From Bradyrhizobium aeschynomenes (GTDB lineage Bacteria; Pseudomonadota; Alphaproteobacteria; Rhizobiales; Xanthobacteraceae), in assembly GCF_013178945.1 (NCBI RefSeq), contig NZ_JABFDM010000019.1, forward strand, positions 1 to 64,000: a stretch of DNA of 64,000 nt, given 5' to 3'. Made by a program: the position numbers and the translations under genes. Positions 16,765 through 25,006 of this stretch are shown here, piece after piece. The notes under the pieces are model-generated. The model was not told the origin of the DNA, did no database searches, and saw only the letters and a list, made by a program, of their open reading frames with translations. Each line of letters begins with the position of its first letter. The first letter of the stretch is position 1.

Positions 16765-19700
16765 TCAGCGCGGTGCCGCCGAGGCCGCCCGCTTGGCCAG
16801 CGCTGCCTTCGCCGCGGCGGCCTTGGCGATCGCCTGATTGCCGTCCCAGCCGCCCGCCGGAGCCGGCACGTTCACGGCGTCGTCCGGCTGCGGCTCGACC
16901 GTGAAGGTCTGGATCGCGAGCTTGGCTGCGGCGAGCGACTGCGCGTCGAGCCGCTTGGCGACGTCGTCGCGCTTGCGTCCGGCATCCACATCGCCCTGCG
17001 CAGCGGCCAGCGTGAACCATTTGTAGGACTCGGCGAGGTTCTGCTCGACGCCGATGCCGCGCGCGTAGAGGATCCCGAGGTTGAACTGGCTGTCGGCGAC
17101 GCCGCGCTCGGCCGCCTTGCGGAACCATTGCGAGGCGCTCTTGTAGTTCGCGCCCTTGCCGCCGCCGTCGGCGTCGAGCACGGCCAGATTGTGCATCGCC
17201 TTGGCGTTGCCGCGCTCGGCGGCCACCACGTAGTAGCGGCGCGCGATATCGGCGTCCTTCTTCACGCCGAGGCCCTTCTCGTAGAAGGTGCCGAGACGGA
17301 ACACGGCCGGAATGAGCCCGGCCTGCGCCGCGCGGTCATACCATTTCGCTGCTTCCTCGTAGTTCGGCGCGATGCCCTTGCCTTCCGCGAAGCGGACGCC
17401 GACCTCATAGGCCGCGGTCGGATCGCCCCTCAAGGCGGCGCTGCGCAGAGTGAGTCCGCCGACCGCGTCGGGAAGCTTCTCGGAGGCCGGCACCTGGACG
17501 AGGCCGAGCCGCTGGCCGTTGGCGGCGGTCGGAATCGTGCCGGTGATGTCGGTCGTGGTCGCTGCCGGAACGGTCGCCGGCTTCTCGATATCCTGCGGGA
17601 TCGCGAGCATCGCGATCGTCTCCGCCTCCGTCGGCATCGCCCTGTTATAGGACTGGCGATCGATCGGGGTGGGCGAGGTCAGCGACGGCACGGACTGGTC
17701 CGGCGTCGTCGGTCGCGGCGACATGCTGGGCGCCGCCGACGGCATCTGCGCACGCGGCGTCTCGCCCTGGGTTTCCATCGATGAGACGGGCGGCGGCGTG
17801 CTGCCGGTGTCGAGCAGCGACATCGCGAATTTGAAGGTGCCGAGCACGATCACGACGACGCTGGCGCCGACCAGCAGCGAACGGATCTTCGAGCCGATGG
17901 TCGAGACCTCCTCATCGCCTTCGGCGGTCAGGGCGATGGTCGGCTTCTCCTTGGTCTTGGCCTTGGCCGGTTCCTTGGGAGCGTCCTTGACGATCTCCTT
18001 CGGCGGCTCCTTGGCCTTCTCCTTGGGCTTCTCCTTCTTCGCCTTTTTGGCGTCGACAGGTTGTGCGGCGGCGGCGGCCTGTGCGGCGCGCCGGGCGGCC
18101 GCAATGAAGCTCGATGTCGAGACGGGCTCGCGCTTGCCGGCCGGCAGCTCGCTCAGCGCATCCTCCGAGGCTGCGATCCGTTCTGCGGGCGATGCACTCC
18201 GGCCGGGCGGGCGCGTGCCGGGCTCCAGCGGATGATCCGGCGGCAGCTCCGGGACGATCGCGGCCGGACGCGCCGCCGCCTGCGCGGCATGCGGCTCCAG
18301 AATGTCGGCAATGGCCTTGGGCGGGACCGGCGGCGGCATCGTGGCGGCGGGCGCAGCCGCGGCGTGGAAGTCGCGCGGGGCAGCCGCGTATGCCGGCTGG
18401 TCAACGGGCTGGGCCGAGGCCTGAGGGGCGATCGGTGGCGCGATGTGCGCCGCGGCCGGGTTCGGCAGCTCGGGCCGATACGAAGGTTCCGTCCTGACCG
18501 GTTCGGCATAGGCGTGCGCAGCCTGCGGCGCCGGCGCACGTGCGGCAGCCGGCATCGGCGGCTCGATCGGCGGGGCGAGGGGCGGCAGCACGGCCGGCTG
18601 GCTCGTCGTCGCGCGCACGTTGCGCAGATCGCCCTCGATCATGGCGAGGCGGTCGACGACGTGGCCGAGCGTGTTGTGGACCGCCTCGAGCGAGTCCTGG
18701 GTGTTGCGGTCGGTTTCGGTCTGGCTGAAGCGGATGTCGGACAGCTCGCGCTTGACCATGTCGACCAGGCCGGTGTCATGCGACGACTCGCGCTGCGACC
18801 GGCTCTCGGACAGCGCGGCGAACGTCGCCTGCTGCCGCTCGAGGTAGCGCAGGATATCCTGCAGCCCGTCCTCGACGCGGGACATGTTGCCGCCGCGCGG
18901 ATCGTTGGCGGCTTCCAGCCGCTCGAGCAGATAGCTGATCCGCTGCTCGAGATGGGTGATGGCAGACGAACCGTCATTGCCGACCTGGAGGCGGTCGATC
19001 CGGTCGGACAGGCCGCGCAGCGCGTCCTCGATCTGGGCGGTGTTGTCGGGCGCGGGCGCCGGCGGCTCGCGGTTTTCCAGGGTCGAGGTCAGCGCGGCGA
19101 TGCGCTGTTCGAGGGCTGCGAAGGAATCCTGGAACGAGTCGTGGGTGTCACGCGCCTGCGTGATCTGGTCGACCTTGGACGACAATTGCCGCAGATCGTC
19201 CGATAGCCGTTCCAGGGCATCGTTGGAGGCGACATTGGCCACGATCGCCCGCAACGCCGTGATGGCATTTTCGAGCTGCTGAACCGTGCCGGGGTCGTCA
19301 TTGGTTCGCAGGATCAGATCCAGCTTGGCGCCGAGATTTCGAATGGCTTCGTCATAGACGGCGAGGTGCTCGGCAGGCTTCAGCGAGCCGACCACCTCGC
19401 GGATGTCTGTCAGCGCCCGTTCGATGCCTGCCAGCACCTGGCCGTCGACGCCGCTCTGGCGGTTCTCGTCGATGCGCCGGGACAGCGAGCGGATCTCGTT
19501 CTCGATCGATTCGATCGCGCGCCGCGGCATCGCCTCCGTGATGGTGAGGCGGATCTCGGCAAGCTCGGTGCGGAAGCCCGCGATCGACTGCTCGATTCCG
19601 TCGTCGGGACGATGCAGCGACTCGATCTGGCTGGTGATCTTGAGGAGCTGCCGCTCGAGTTGCGAGAAATCCGGGCCGGGAGCCGGCGGCGGGGTCTGCG

Positions 19701-20298
19701 GCGCGCCGGGTGGCGTCATCAATGGCGCTGCGGCCGGCGCCATGCCGGGCGCCGTCGGCGGCGCCTGATGCGGCGGCAACGCGCGGGCATTGTCGAGCTC
19801 GCTCTGCCGGGCGCTGATCTCTGCAACGGCGACGTCGAAGGAGCCGGCGCTGAGAGCGGCGGGACGGTAGAGCTGCGCAGCGGCGCGCTCGATGCCCTCG
19901 GGACCGCGATAGCGTTCCTCGGGAGCCGACTTGGGCAGCGGCGTCGAGATCTGCGACAGGCGGGCGTCGAGCCGGGAGATGGCGTCATTGAGCTGGCGGG
20001 CTACGCCCTGCTCGTCGCGCGGCGCGTCCTTGCGCGCTCCGGGCCGCGACATGTGCTCGATCTGGCGGGCGATGGAATCGAGCCGCTGATGAATGTCGGC
20101 GACCTCGCGCGCATCGCGGTTGACCGGCGGCGCAGTGCGCGGCGCGGGGGTGCCGCGGAAATCCGGCGGGGCGGACGCGCCGAGCGTGGAATTGATCCAG
20201 TCGTTCAGCGTCATTCCGGCGCGTTGCGCCGCGGCCTCGGCCCTCTCGCGGACGGACGGGTCGATGCCTTCATTACTCCACGGTACGCGCGAATTCAT
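16765..20298 (-). CDS. PodJ-like polar localisation protein with SEL1 repeats
   Basis: A very long (1177-residue) bitopic protein. Parts in order: a conserved N-terminus (PWSNEGIDPSVRERAEAAAQ, then AGMTLNDWINSTLG); long coiled-coil stretches to about 600; a Pro/Ala-rich linker (about 600-750); a Lys/Glu/Pro-rich patch (about 755-795); one transmembrane helix LLVGASVVVIVLGTFKFAMS (about 810-830); a disordered periplasmic linker; and four SEL1 repeats (about 968-1130), e.g. AAYEVGVRFAEGKGIAPNYE and SQFNLGILYARGIGVEQNLA. The architecture matches PodJ of Caulobacter and its rhizobial relatives, which organise cell poles for division, motility and surface polysaccharide. No catalytic peptidoglycan-binding domain is seen beyond the SEL1 part. 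A CtrA-like and palindromic site lies 125-148 bp upstream. Confidence 0.82.
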   Translation of the reverse strand: MNSRVPWSNEGIDPSVRERAEAAAQRAGMTLNDWINSTLGASAPPDFRGTPAPRTAPPVNRDAREVADIHQRLDSIARQIEHMSRPGARKDAPRDEQGVARQLNDAISRLDARLSQISTPLPKSAPEERYRGPEGIERAAAQLYRPAALSAGSFDVAVAEISARQSELDNARALPPHQAPPTAPGMAPAAAPLMTPPGAPQTPPPAPGPDFSQLERQLLKITSQIESLHRPDDGIEQSIAGFRTELAEIRLTITEAMPRRAIESIENEIRSLSRRIDENRQSGVDGQVLAGIERALTDIREVVGSLKPAEHLAVYDEAIRNLGAKLDLILRTNDDPGTVQQLENAITALRAIVANVASNDALERLSDDLRQLSSKVDQITQARDTHDSFQDSFAALEQRIAALTSTLENREPPAPAPDNTAQIEDALRGLSDRIDRLQVGNDGSSAITHLEQRISYLLERLEAANDPRGGNMSRVEDGLQDILRYLERQQATFAALSESRSQRESSHDTGLVDMVKRELSDIRFSQTETDRNTQDSLEAVHNTLGHVVDRLAMIEGDLRNVRATTSQPAVLPPLAPPIEPPMPAAARAPAPQAAHAYAEPVRTEPSYRPELPNPAAAHIAPPIAPQASAQPVDQPAYAAAPRDFHAAAAPAATMPPPVPPKAIADILEPHAAQAAARPAAIVPELPPDHPLEPGTRPPGRSASPAERIAASEDALSELPAGKREPVSTSSFIAAARRAAQAAAAAQPVDAKKAKKEKPKEKAKEPPKEIVKDAPKEPAKAKTKEKPTIALTAEGDEEVSTIGSKIRSLLVGASVVVIVLGTFKFAMSLLDTGSTPPPVSSMETQGETPRAQMPSAAPSMSPRPTTPDQSVPSLTSPTPIDRQSYNRAMPTEAETIAMLAIPQDIEKPATVPAATTTDITGTIPTAANGQRLGLVQVPASEKLPDAVGGLTLRSAALRGDPTAAYEVGVRFAEGKGIAPNYEEAAKWYDRAAQAGLIPAVFRLGTFYEKGLGVKKDADIARRYYVVAAERGNAKAMHNLAVLDADGGGKGANYKSASQWFRKAAERGVADSQFNLGILYARGIGVEQNLAESYKWFTLAAAQGDVDAGRKRDDVAKRLDAQSLAAAKLAIQTFTVEPQPDDAVNVPAPAGGWDGNQAIAKAAAAKAALAKRAASAAPR

Positions 20299-20420
20299 GT
20301 CTCGTCCGGTTCCGCTTCCAGCGCTCCACCAAGCGCCTCCAGCCTCCCCACGCGTCCCGAAGCGAGCATGATCGGAATCCGCGCAGTTCGCCTGCTACTG
20401 ATCCCGACTTTTGACTTTTA

Positions 20421-20446
20421 CGGTAAATAACGGGTTAAGTTTACCG
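20421..20446. promoter_or_regulatory. Inverted repeat containing a CtrA-like box upstream of the PodJ-like gene
   Basis: The plus strand carries CGGTAAA, twelve bases, then TTTACCG (20421-20446), a perfect 7-bp inverted repeat. On the minus strand the same stretch reads TTAACCCGTTATTTAC, which fits the CtrA consensus TTAA-N7-TTAA with one mismatch in the second half. It lies 123-148 bp before the start of the PodJ-like gene, within a plausible promoter distance. Function is inferred. Confidence 0.45.
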
Positions 20447-20487
20447 CCGGCGCGGTCAGAAGTTTTGCGCCTGGCGAACGGCGTGCA

Positions 20488-21075
20488 TCAGCCGGCATTT
20501 TCCCGCGACGAGGCATCGAGCGGTCGCACGCTGCCGGTGCCGGAGATGGCCGACAAGGCAGTGATCGCCTCCTCGCACCATTCCGCGACCATCCGCTCGT
20601 GGCGCAGCCCGAGGCGCAGATTGAGCAGCTTGCCCATGTCGGCCGGCGCGACGCTGCCGTCGGCATAGTGCTTCTTGAGGATGCGGTCGTAGCGCTCGGC
20701 GCGATCGCGGTGATGTTCGAGCCGCGCCATCAGGTCGGCGCGGATCGGCGCGATGTCGGCGGCGCCCAGTGCATAGAGCCGAACGAGAAGATCGTCCTTG
20801 GTCGAGGCCGGCGTGCTCGGCCGGGCGGCCCAGCTCCGGAATGCCGCGCGGCCTTCTGGCGTGAGCGTGTAGACGAGCTTGTTCGGCTTGCCGGTCTGCA
20901 CCACCTCGCGGCCCTGGATGTAGCCGCGGTCACGCAGCCGCGACAGCTCCCGGTAGATCTGCTGGTGGTCCGTCTTCCAGAAGAAGCCGATCGAGGAGTC
21001 GAACGTCTTGGCGAGCTCGTAGCCCGTCATCGGATGTTCAGTGAGGCAGGCGAGGATGGCGTCGCCGAGGGCCAT
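20488..21075 (-). CDS. PadR family transcriptional regulator
   Basis: A 195-residue PadR-type repressor. The winged helix covers about residues 1-80: ALGDAILACLTEHPMTGYEL, WKTDHQQIYRELSRLRDRGY and the wing VVQTGKPNKLVYTLTPEG. The C-terminal part (about 90-185) is the helical Vir_act_alpha_C-type dimerisation domain. PadR proteins respond to phenolics, lipids or drugs; the ligand is unknown. The start at 21075 matches the family N-terminus; upstream codons run through the operator. It is divergent from an NTF2-like gene and a palindromic operator sits between them, so it probably controls itself and that gene and perhaps the fatty-acid operon beyond. Confidence 0.88.
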   Translation of the reverse strand: MALGDAILACLTEHPMTGYELAKTFDSSIGFFWKTDHQQIYRELSRLRDRGYIQGREVVQTGKPNKLVYTLTPEGRAAFRSWAARPSTPASTKDDLLVRLYALGAADIAPIRADLMARLEHHRDRAERYDRILKKHYADGSVAPADMGKLLNLRLGLRHERMVAEWCEEAITALSAISGTGSVRPLDASSRENAG

Positions 21076-21132
21076 GGCCGGAAACTGCTCCCGTTTTTCT
21101 GATCGTTGTCTGCCCCGCTCCACGCTTGACAT

Positions 21133-21166
21133 TATGCACATCGGCGCATATGCGTCAATGTGCATA
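21133..21166. promoter_or_regulatory. Nested palindromic operator between PadR and NTF2-like genes
   Basis: TATGCACAT (21133-21141) and ATGTGCATA (21158-21166) are perfect inverse copies, and the central CGCATATGCG (21145-21154) is itself a perfect palindrome on the same centre of symmetry. The site lies 58-91 bp before the PadR start and 47-80 bp before the NTF2-like start, as expected for a PadR operator in a shared promoter. Confidence 0.75.
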
Positions 21167-21200
21167 TGGGGTGGTTGTGGTGCTGGCCTGTTCCGCCCCG

Positions 21201-21205
21201 AGGAG
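21201..21205 (+). promoter_or_regulatory. Ribosome binding site of the NTF2-like gene
   Basis: AGGAG lies seven bases before the ATG at 21213 and selects this start over the one at 21126, which would lie in the operator. Confidence 0.7.
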
Positions 21206-21212
21206 ACGCCCA

Positions 21213-21611
21213 ATGACAATGACCGGCCTCGACGGATGGTACGGCTATATGAGGTCTCACGATCTCGGCGCTTTGCGGGAGCTGCTGCATCCCGATGCCG
21301 TGTTCGAAAGTCCCGTCGTGCACACGCCGCAGCGTGGCCGCGACATCACCTTCAAATATCTCGCGAGTGCTGAGAAAGTGTTGGGCGGTCCCGGATTCAA
21401 GTATGTCGGGGAGTGGCGTAACGCCACGGGCGCCGTGCTCGAATTCGAGAACGAGATCGAAGGCATCAAGCTCAACGGTGTCGACATCATCACCTTCGAC
21501 GACGCCGGTCTGATCACGCACTTCAAGGTCATGGTGCGCCCGCTCAAGGCGATCAATTTGCTGCACCGCCTGATGGGCGAGCAACTGGCGGCCATGACCA
21601 AGCCGTCGTGA
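21213..21611 (+). CDS. Nuclear transport factor 2 / SnoaL-like family protein
   Basis: A 132-residue single-domain protein of the cone-shaped NTF2/SnoaL fold. Typical elements are the N-terminal helix LDGWYGYMRSHDLGALRELL, the strand HPDAVFESPVVHTPQRGRD, and the C-terminal strands GVDIITFDDAGLITHFKVMV then RPLKAINLL. Members are small enzymes (isomerases, hydrolases, cyclases) or ligand-binding proteins. No specific active site can be assigned. It is divergent from padR with the palindromic operator between, and is followed by the beta-oxidation operon after 129 bp. Confidence 0.82.
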   Translation: MTMTGLDGWYGYMRSHDLGALRELLHPDAVFESPVVHTPQRGRDITFKYLASAEKVLGGPGFKYVGEWRNATGAVLEFENEIEGIKLNGVDIITFDDAGLITHFKVMVRPLKAINLLHRLMGEQLAAMTKPS

Positions 21612-21740
21612 CGTGACCGACAGCCGCAATGAAACGGCTGACGCAAGTTGCGAGAAATCGCTAAAGTCCGCGGCCTGCATTGCCTGCCGCGTCCGTGGAA
21701 TTCCCCGTCTGAAACTTCAGCCTTCCTGCCGGAGACGCCG

Positions 21741-23531
21741 ATGCCGATCTACAAAGCCCCCGTGGAAGATGTCACCTTCCTGCTCAACGACGTGTTCCAG
21801 ATCGACCGCTACGACAATCTGCCGGGCTTCTCCGATGCCTCGGCCGATGTCCGCGAGGCGATTCTCGGCGAAGCCGCCAAGCTCGCCGAGGAGGTGCTGC
21901 ACCCGCTGAATCGCGTGGGCGACCTCGAAGGCTGCAAGCGCCATGACGACGGCAGCGTGACCACGCCGAAGGGCTTCAAGGAGGCCTACAAGCAGATCAA
22001 GGAGGGCGGCTGGCTCGGCCTGTCGGCGCCGACCGAATATGGCGGGCAGGGCCTGCCGGTGACACTCAGCCAGACCGTCAATGAATTCCAGTGCTCCGCC
22101 AACATGGCCTTCTCCATGTATGGCGGCCTCACCATGGGTGCGACCGCAGCGCTGATCGTGCACGGCAACGAGGAGCAGAAGAAGACCTATGTGCCGAAGA
22201 TGGTCGCCGGCGAATGGACCGGCACCATGAACCTGACCGAGCCGCATTGCGGCACCGATCTCGGTCTGCTGCGCACCAAGGCGGTGCGCCAGGACGACGG
22301 CAGCTTCAAGATCTCCGGCACCAAGATCTTCATCTCCGCCGGCGAGCACGACCTCGCCGACAACATCATCCACCTCGTGCTCGCCCGTATCGAGGGCGCG
22401 CCGGCCGGCATCAAGGGCGTGTCCCTGTTCGTGGTGCCGAAGTTCATGGTCAATGCGGATGGCAGCGTCGGCGCGCGCAACGGCGTCAGCTGCGGCTCGA
22501 TCGAGCACAAGATGGGCATCCACGGCAATTCGACCTGTGTGATGAACTACGACAACGCCACGGGATGGCTGATCGGCGAAGAGAACAAGGGCATGCAGGG
22601 CATGTTCGTGATGATGAACGAGGCCCGGCTCGGCGTCGCCGTGCAGGGCCTCGCGCAGTCCGAGGTCGCCTATCAGAACGCGGTCGCCTATGCGCGCGAG
22701 CGCATCCAGGGACGCTCGCTGACCGGTGCGAAGGCGCCGGACAAGGCAGCCGATCCGATCATCGTGCACCCCGACGTGCGCCGCACCTTGCTGTCGATCC
22801 GCGCCTTCAACGAGGCCGCGCGCGCGATGGTGGTGTGGACCTCGCTGAAGAGCGACGTCGCGCACCGCTCGCAGGATCCGAAGGATCGTCAGGCCGCCGA
22901 CGACCACATGGGCCTGATGACCCCGGTGATGAAGGGCTACATGACCGACATGGGCTTCGCCAACGCCGTTCAGGCGCAGCAGATGTATGGCGGCCATGGC
23001 TACATCGCCGAGTGGGGCATGGAGCAGTTCGTGCGCGATGCCCGCATCGCGATGATTTACGAGGGCGCCAACGGCATCCAGGCGCTGGATCTCGTCGGCC
23101 GCAAGCTGCCGCGCGACGGCGGCCGCGCGGTGATGGCGTTCTTCGCCGAGGTTGGCTCGTTCGCCAAGGAGCACGGCGGCAACGACGCGATGAAGCCGTT
23201 CATCACGCCGCTGTCGATGGCGCTCGGCCATCTGCAGCAGGCCACGACCTGGCTGATGCAGAACGCGATGACCAAGCCGGACAATGCCGGTGCCGCCGCG
23301 ACCGACTACATGCATCTCTTCGCGCTGGTCACCTTCGGCTACATGTGGGCGAAGATGGCCAAGGTGGCGCAGGACAAGATCGCGGCCGGTGACAGCTCGA
23401 CCTATCTCACCACCAAGCTGGTGACCGGCCGCTTCTTCATGGAGCGCGTGCTGCCGGAGACGGCGGCGCATCTCGCCCGCCTGCAGGCCGGCTGCGCGAC
23501 CGTGATGGAGCTGCCGGCGGAAGCGTTTTGA
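21741..23531 (+). CDS. Acyl-CoA dehydrogenase, long form with C-terminal extension
   Basis: A 596-residue FAD-dependent dehydrogenase that makes trans-2-enoyl-CoA from acyl-CoA. The start PIYKAPVEDVTFLLNDVFQI is the N-terminal extension seen in long bacterial acyl-CoA dehydrogenases. The core runs from about residue 40 to 450: GWLGLSAPTEYGGQGLP, NLTEPHCGTDLGLLRTKA (FAD/substrate loop) and QMYGGHGYIAEWGMEQFVRD followed by IYEGANGIQALDLVGRKL. An AcdA-type C-terminal domain occupies about 470-596. GGAG lies before the ATG at 21741. It is the first gene of a dehydrogenase-thiolase-multifunctional enzyme operon. Confidence 0.93.
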   Translation: MPIYKAPVEDVTFLLNDVFQIDRYDNLPGFSDASADVREAILGEAAKLAEEVLHPLNRVGDLEGCKRHDDGSVTTPKGFKEAYKQIKEGGWLGLSAPTEYGGQGLPVTLSQTVNEFQCSANMAFSMYGGLTMGATAALIVHGNEEQKKTYVPKMVAGEWTGTMNLTEPHCGTDLGLLRTKAVRQDDGSFKISGTKIFISAGEHDLADNIIHLVLARIEGAPAGIKGVSLFVVPKFMVNADGSVGARNGVSCGSIEHKMGIHGNSTCVMNYDNATGWLIGEENKGMQGMFVMMNEARLGVAVQGLAQSEVAYQNAVAYARERIQGRSLTGAKAPDKAADPIIVHPDVRRTLLSIRAFNEAARAMVVWTSLKSDVAHRSQDPKDRQAADDHMGLMTPVMKGYMTDMGFANAVQAQQMYGGHGYIAEWGMEQFVRDARIAMIYEGANGIQALDLVGRKLPRDGGRAVMAFFAEVGSFAKEHGGNDAMKPFITPLSMALGHLQQATTWLMQNAMTKPDNAGAAATDYMHLFALVTFGYMWAKMAKVAQDKIAAGDSSTYLTTKLVTGRFFMERVLPETAAHLARLQAGCATVMELPAEAF

Positions 23532-23614
23532 ATTCGGAGAAGGCCTGTACGCACCACGTGCCGGCCTTCGTCCCATGCTGACAACAACAAATTGGACCAG
23601 ATGAGGAGGGCGTG

Positions 23615-24823
23615 ATGCCTGAGGCCTTTATCTACGACCACGTGCGTACTCCCCGCGGCCGCGGCAAGTCCGACGGCGCCCTGCACGAGGTGACCGCGCT
23701 CGCGCTCGCCACCGTGCCGCTAAAGGCGCTCAAGGAGCGCAACAACATTCCTGAGGACGCCGTAGATGACGTCGTGCTCGGCGTCGTCGATCCCGTCGGC
23801 GAGGCCGGCTCGGACATCGCGCGCTTCGCCGCGCTCAACGCCGGCCTCGGCGAGGCCGTGCCGGGCGTGCAGATCAGCCGCTTCTGCGCCTCCGGCCTCG
23901 ACGCCGTGAACTTCGCGGCCGCGCAGATCATGAGCGGCCAGCATGAACTCGTCATCGGCGGCGGCGCCGAGTCGATGAGCCGCGTCGGCATCGGCGCCTC
24001 CGGCGGCGCCTGGCCGATGGACCCGTCGATGGCGGTGCCGTCCTACTTCATGCCGCAGGGCGTCTCCGCCGACCTGATCGCGACCAAATATGGATTCTCG
24101 CGCGACGACGTCGACGCCTATGCGGTGCAGAGCCAGCAGCGTGCGGCGAAGTCGTGGGAGGAAGGCCGCTTCGACAAGTCTGTCGTGCCGGTCAAGGACA
24201 TCAACGGCCTGACCATCCTCGCCAAGGACGAGCACATGCGTCCCTCGACGACGATGCAGTCGCTGGCACAGCTCCAGCCGTCCTTCGTGCAGATGGCGCA
24301 GATGGGCGGCTTCGACGCGGTGGCGATCCAGTCGCACCCCGAAATCGAGCGCGTCAACTACGTGCACCACGCCGGCAACTCCTCGGGCATCGTCGACGGC
24401 GCCGGTGCTGTGCTGCTCGGCAGCAAGGAGGCGGGCGCGAAGTACGGCATGAAGCCGCGCGCGAAGATTCGTGCGTTCGCGAATATCGGCTCGGAGCCGG
24501 CGATGATGCTGACTGGCCCGGTCGACGTCACCGAGAAGCTGTTCGAGCGTTCGGGCATGAAGAAGTCGGACATCGACCTGTTCGAGCTCAACGAGGCCTT
24601 CGCCTCCGTCGTGCTGCGCTACATGCAGGCGTTCGAGATCGACAAGGACAAGATCAACGTCAATGGTGGCGCCATCGCGCTCGGCCATCCGCTCGGCGCG
24701 ACCGGTGCGATGATTCTGGGCACCGTGCTCGACGAGCTCGAGCGCACCGGCAAGGCCACCGCTTTGGTCACGCTGTGCATCGGCGGCGGCATGGGCACCG
24801 CGACCATCATCGAGCGGGTGTGA
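23615..24823 (+). CDS. Acetyl-CoA C-acyltransferase (thiolase, FadA type)
   Basis: A 402-residue thiolase that cleaves 3-ketoacyl-CoA with CoA. The acyl-accepting cysteine lies in [12 protein letters not shown] (about residue 90), the catalytic histidine in [11 protein letters not shown] (about 354) and the second cysteine in [11 protein letters not shown] (about 387). GAGGAGG precedes the start region; the ATG at 23615 is preferred over a GTG one codon before. It lies 83 bp behind the acyl-CoA dehydrogenase and 183 bp before the FadB-type gene, from which a palindromic repeat separates it. Together these three enzymes carry out a full beta-oxidation cycle. Confidence 0.94.
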   Translation: MPEAFIYDHVRTPRGRGKSDGALHEVTALALATVPLKALKERNNIPEDAVDDVVLGVVDPVGEAGSDIARFAALNAGLGEAVPGVQISRFCASGLDAVNFAAAQIMSGQHELVIGGGAESMSRVGIGASGGAWPMDPSMAVPSYFMPQGVSADLIATKYGFSRDDVDAYAVQSQQRAAKSWEEGRFDKSVVPVKDINGLTILAKDEHMRPSTTMQSLAQLQPSFVQMAQMGGFDAVAIQSHPEIERVNYVHHAGNSSGIVDGAGAVLLGSKEAGAKYGMKPRAKIRAFANIGSEPAMMLTGPVDVTEKLFERSGMKKSDIDLFELNEAFASVVLRYMQAFEIDKDKINVNGGAIALGHPLGATGAMILGTVLDELERTGKATALVTLCIGGGMGTATIIERV

Positions 24824-24831
24824 TCGGCACT

Positions 24832-24945
24832 CCGTCATTCCGGGGCGATGCGCAGCATCGAACCCGGAATCTCGAGGTGAGGGAAAGAGCAAGCCAATGT
24901 CGAGATTCCGGGTTCAAGGCCTTCGGCCTTGCCCCGGAATGACGG
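24832..24945. repeat. Palindromic repeat inside the beta-oxidation operon (type B variant)
   Basis: Inverted arms CCGTCATTCCGGGGCGATGC to ACCCGGAATCTCGA (24832-24875) and TCGAGATTCCGGGTTC to GCCCCGGAATGACGG (24900-24945) can form a long hairpin in the transcript between the thiolase and FadB-type genes. It may stabilise the upstream message or lower expression of the next gene. Confidence 0.8.
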
Positions 24946-25006
24946 CAGAACCACAGATCGCAGAATTTCGCCGCGCCGACCGGCTGCAGGCACGAGGGAG
25001 CACCAC

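Noticed and set aside
21126-21212. Upstream start of the NTF2-like gene
   Set aside because: Would place the palindromic operator in the coding region; AGGAG supports 21213.
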